A stretch of 64,000 nt of DNA, from assembly GCF_016725325.1 (NCBI RefSeq), contig NZ_CP068083.1:1922001-1986000 (forward strand). Direction: 5' to 3'. A program made the position numbers and the translations under genes. Below, one piece after another: positions 62,852 to 64,000 of the stretch. The DNA is from Sphingobacterium spiritivorum. Lineage in GTDB: Bacteria > Bacteroidota > Bacteroidia > Sphingobacteriales > Sphingobacteriaceae. The notes under the pieces were generated by a model. The model was given only the letters and a program-made list of their open reading frames with translations. It was not told the DNA's origin and did no database searches. How positions within the stretch are numbered: position 1 is the first letter of the stretch; each line of letters opens with the position of its first letter.

Positions 62852-64000
62852 ATGAACATTAAAGTAATAATATACTTATTAATCTTGCTCTCTTTTGTAA
62901 GTGAATCGTATTCACAAACTGGGTCTAATGATCAAGGAAATAACTCTGCATCCTATGAATCTGTAAGTGTCTGGCGGGATGGTAGTCCAATGACAAAAGA
63001 AAAGGTAGATGGAGTAATTTATATAAAAAAGGAAAATAAATTTTACAAACGAAATTATAGCGGGAAACTTAATGTGAAATGGTTTGGGGCAAAGGGGGAT
63101 GGTAAGACAGATGATTCCAAAGCCATTCAGGCAGCCTTTGACTATGGAGAGTCTCTGTTTTTTCCAGCAGGGAAGTATAAATTTAATGCGCGCTTGAATC
63201 AGCATATGGAGCTGGAAGGGGATGCAGGAAATACATATTTGATGCCATTTGATATAAAGCGTGCAATAATTATTTATAATGCGAAAGCTCCTTTTTGGAC
63301 ATATTCAAGTTCAATGGTTAACATGATCGTATCTTCTAATAACAAAGAAGGGACAGGTATATCATTTGGTACTGATATAAATGGCAAGCAAGAGCCAGAT
63401 GGGCAGTACAGTGGAAATGTAACATTCCGAAATGTTTTATTTCAGGGGTTCGATAAAGCTATCACTTTCCCGTGGGGGAATATAGGATGTACCTTTTTTA
63501 GCTGCTCATTTCAACAAAATCGCTATGGTGTGTATAGTTTAGATAACAAAGGTAGTGGTGATAATATGCATGCTGGTAACAAATATTTTTATACATGTGA
63601 GTTTGATTCTAACGATATTGCTGTATACTTTCATAATTTGACAGATGGGTTTGGAGGAGTCAGTTTTACAGATTGCATCTTTCAATTCAATCTTATAAAT
63701 GGATTCTTTTATTCCAATAATACATATACACCTGTAAGCTTTATAAATTGCTGGGATGAAAAAAGATTAGGAGATATGTCAAAGAGTGTTAACGTCGATG
63801 TTTTTGATAATAAAAAACTTAGTAGTAAGAAATATCAATCTACAAGCTATATCTTTGATGGTAAGGATTGTTCATATAATTTTATTGGAGGTCGATTGAC
63901 TAATATTGATATTCGTGGTAAAAATATTGTTGTTAATGCATATTCATCGAAGGTAGAGTATAGTAAAGGTGTTTCTAGTGCGCCATTTTCAATAGCAGCT
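62852..64000 (+). CDS. Secreted right-handed beta-helix protein (pectate lyase superfamily), partial
   Basis: The first 383 codons; the frame is open to the window edge. A signal peptide (VIIYLLILLSFVSESYSQ) is followed by a tailspike-like beginning (VSVWRDGSPMTKEKVDGVIY) and the pectate-lyase-superfamily motif LNVKWFGAKGDGKTDDSKAI with FFPAGKYKF. Repeated strands then follow (VTFRNVLFQGFDKAI, CTFFSCSFQQNRYGVYS, KYFYTCEFDSNDIAVYF, VSFTDCIFQFNLINGFFY), about 22-30 residues each, as in a parallel beta helix. Exported and encoded in the glycan locus, it may bind or cut the polysaccharide. No catalytic residues can be assigned. Confidence 0.82.
   Translation, partial: MNIKVIIYLLILLSFVSESYSQTGSNDQGNNSASYESVSVWRDGSPMTKEKVDGVIYIKKENKFYKRNYSGKLNVKWFGAKGDGKTDDSKAIQAAFDYGESLFFPAGKYKFNARLNQHMELEGDAGNTYLMPFDIKRAIIIYNAKAPFWTYSSSMVNMIVSSNNKEGTGISFGTDINGKQEPDGQYSGNVTFRNVLFQGFDKAITFPWGNIGCTFFSCSFQQNRYGVYSLDNKGSGDNMHAGNKYFYTCEFDSNDIAVYFHNLTDGFGGVSFTDCIFQFNLINGFFYSNNTYTPVSFINCWDEKRLGDMSKSVNVDVFDNKKLSSKKYQSTSYIFDGKDCSYNFIGGRLTNIDIRGKNIVVNAYSSKVEYSKGVSSAPFSIAA

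Noticed and set aside
62912..63205. Minus-strand open frame of 97 codons
   Set aside because: It lies opposite the signal-peptide-bearing beta-helix gene, whose plus-strand frame stays open for 1,149 bases with clear family motifs.

Overview
The window is a chromosomal segment of a Bacteroidota bacterium, most likely a sphingobacterium-like member. The evidence is a SusC/SusD outer-membrane pair, DUF5689 and LemA/TPM genes, a split DsbD, weak ribosome binding sites, and promoters of the Bacteroidota type (TTTG, about 19-20 bases, TAnnTTTG). Genus is inferred from gene style only. Base composition is moderate in the first two thirds and visibly more AT-rich from about 47 kb onward, as is usual for surface-glycan loci.

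Positions 1-34 kb are mostly housekeeping. In order they hold the end of sufD, a PH-domain membrane protein, tRNA-Gly(GCC), a FAD oxidoreductase, a LemA-TPM-TPM operon, a TlpA-like thioredoxin, pfkA, a two-gene DsbD system, birA, rsfS-ftsH, a LUD protein and a rhomboid protease. These are followed by a comM-like ATPase, a YtxH/holin-like/unknown envelope trio, trmB, an M28 peptidase, a SusC-SusD-DUF5689 uptake locus, a tail-specific protease, a dienelactone-hydrolase-like enzyme, a TPR protein, rarA and a DnaQ-like exonuclease.

From 34 kb to the right edge lies a large surface-polysaccharide locus, cut by the window end. Its first part (34-40 kb) makes nucleotide sugars: GDP-fucose (gmd, fcl, manC), a UDP-uronate-type sugar (dehydrogenase) and a CDP-activated polyol or similar compound (two near-duplicate cytidylyltransferases). 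It is interrupted by intergenic hairpin repeats. A winged-helix regulator then precedes an apparently continuous co-directional run of more than 20 genes: rfbB, a four-helix-bundle gene, rfbCDA (dTDP-L-rhamnose), and seven genes matching the GDP-linked legionaminic acid pathway (legB, legC, legH, legI, legG, ptmE, legF). A four-gene acetamidino-modification set follows (WbpG-like, HisF-like, HisH-like, second WbpG-like). The assembly part comes last: a capsule-type transferase, Wzx flippase, two left-handed beta-helix acyltransferases, a dTDP-rhamnose-4-epimerase-like enzyme, a GT-B-like transferase, a Wzy-like polymerase and a secreted beta-helix protein that runs off the window.

Read together, the locus predicts a Wzx/Wzy-assembled O-antigen or capsule carrying an amidinated nonulosonic acid, with rhamnose (possibly 6-deoxytalose), fucose and uronic acid as possible partners. 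The most unusual element is the pair of WbpG-type amidotransferases bracketing one HisF/HisH pair, where the HisF-like protein has Glu at the position of the catalytic Asp130 of true HisF.
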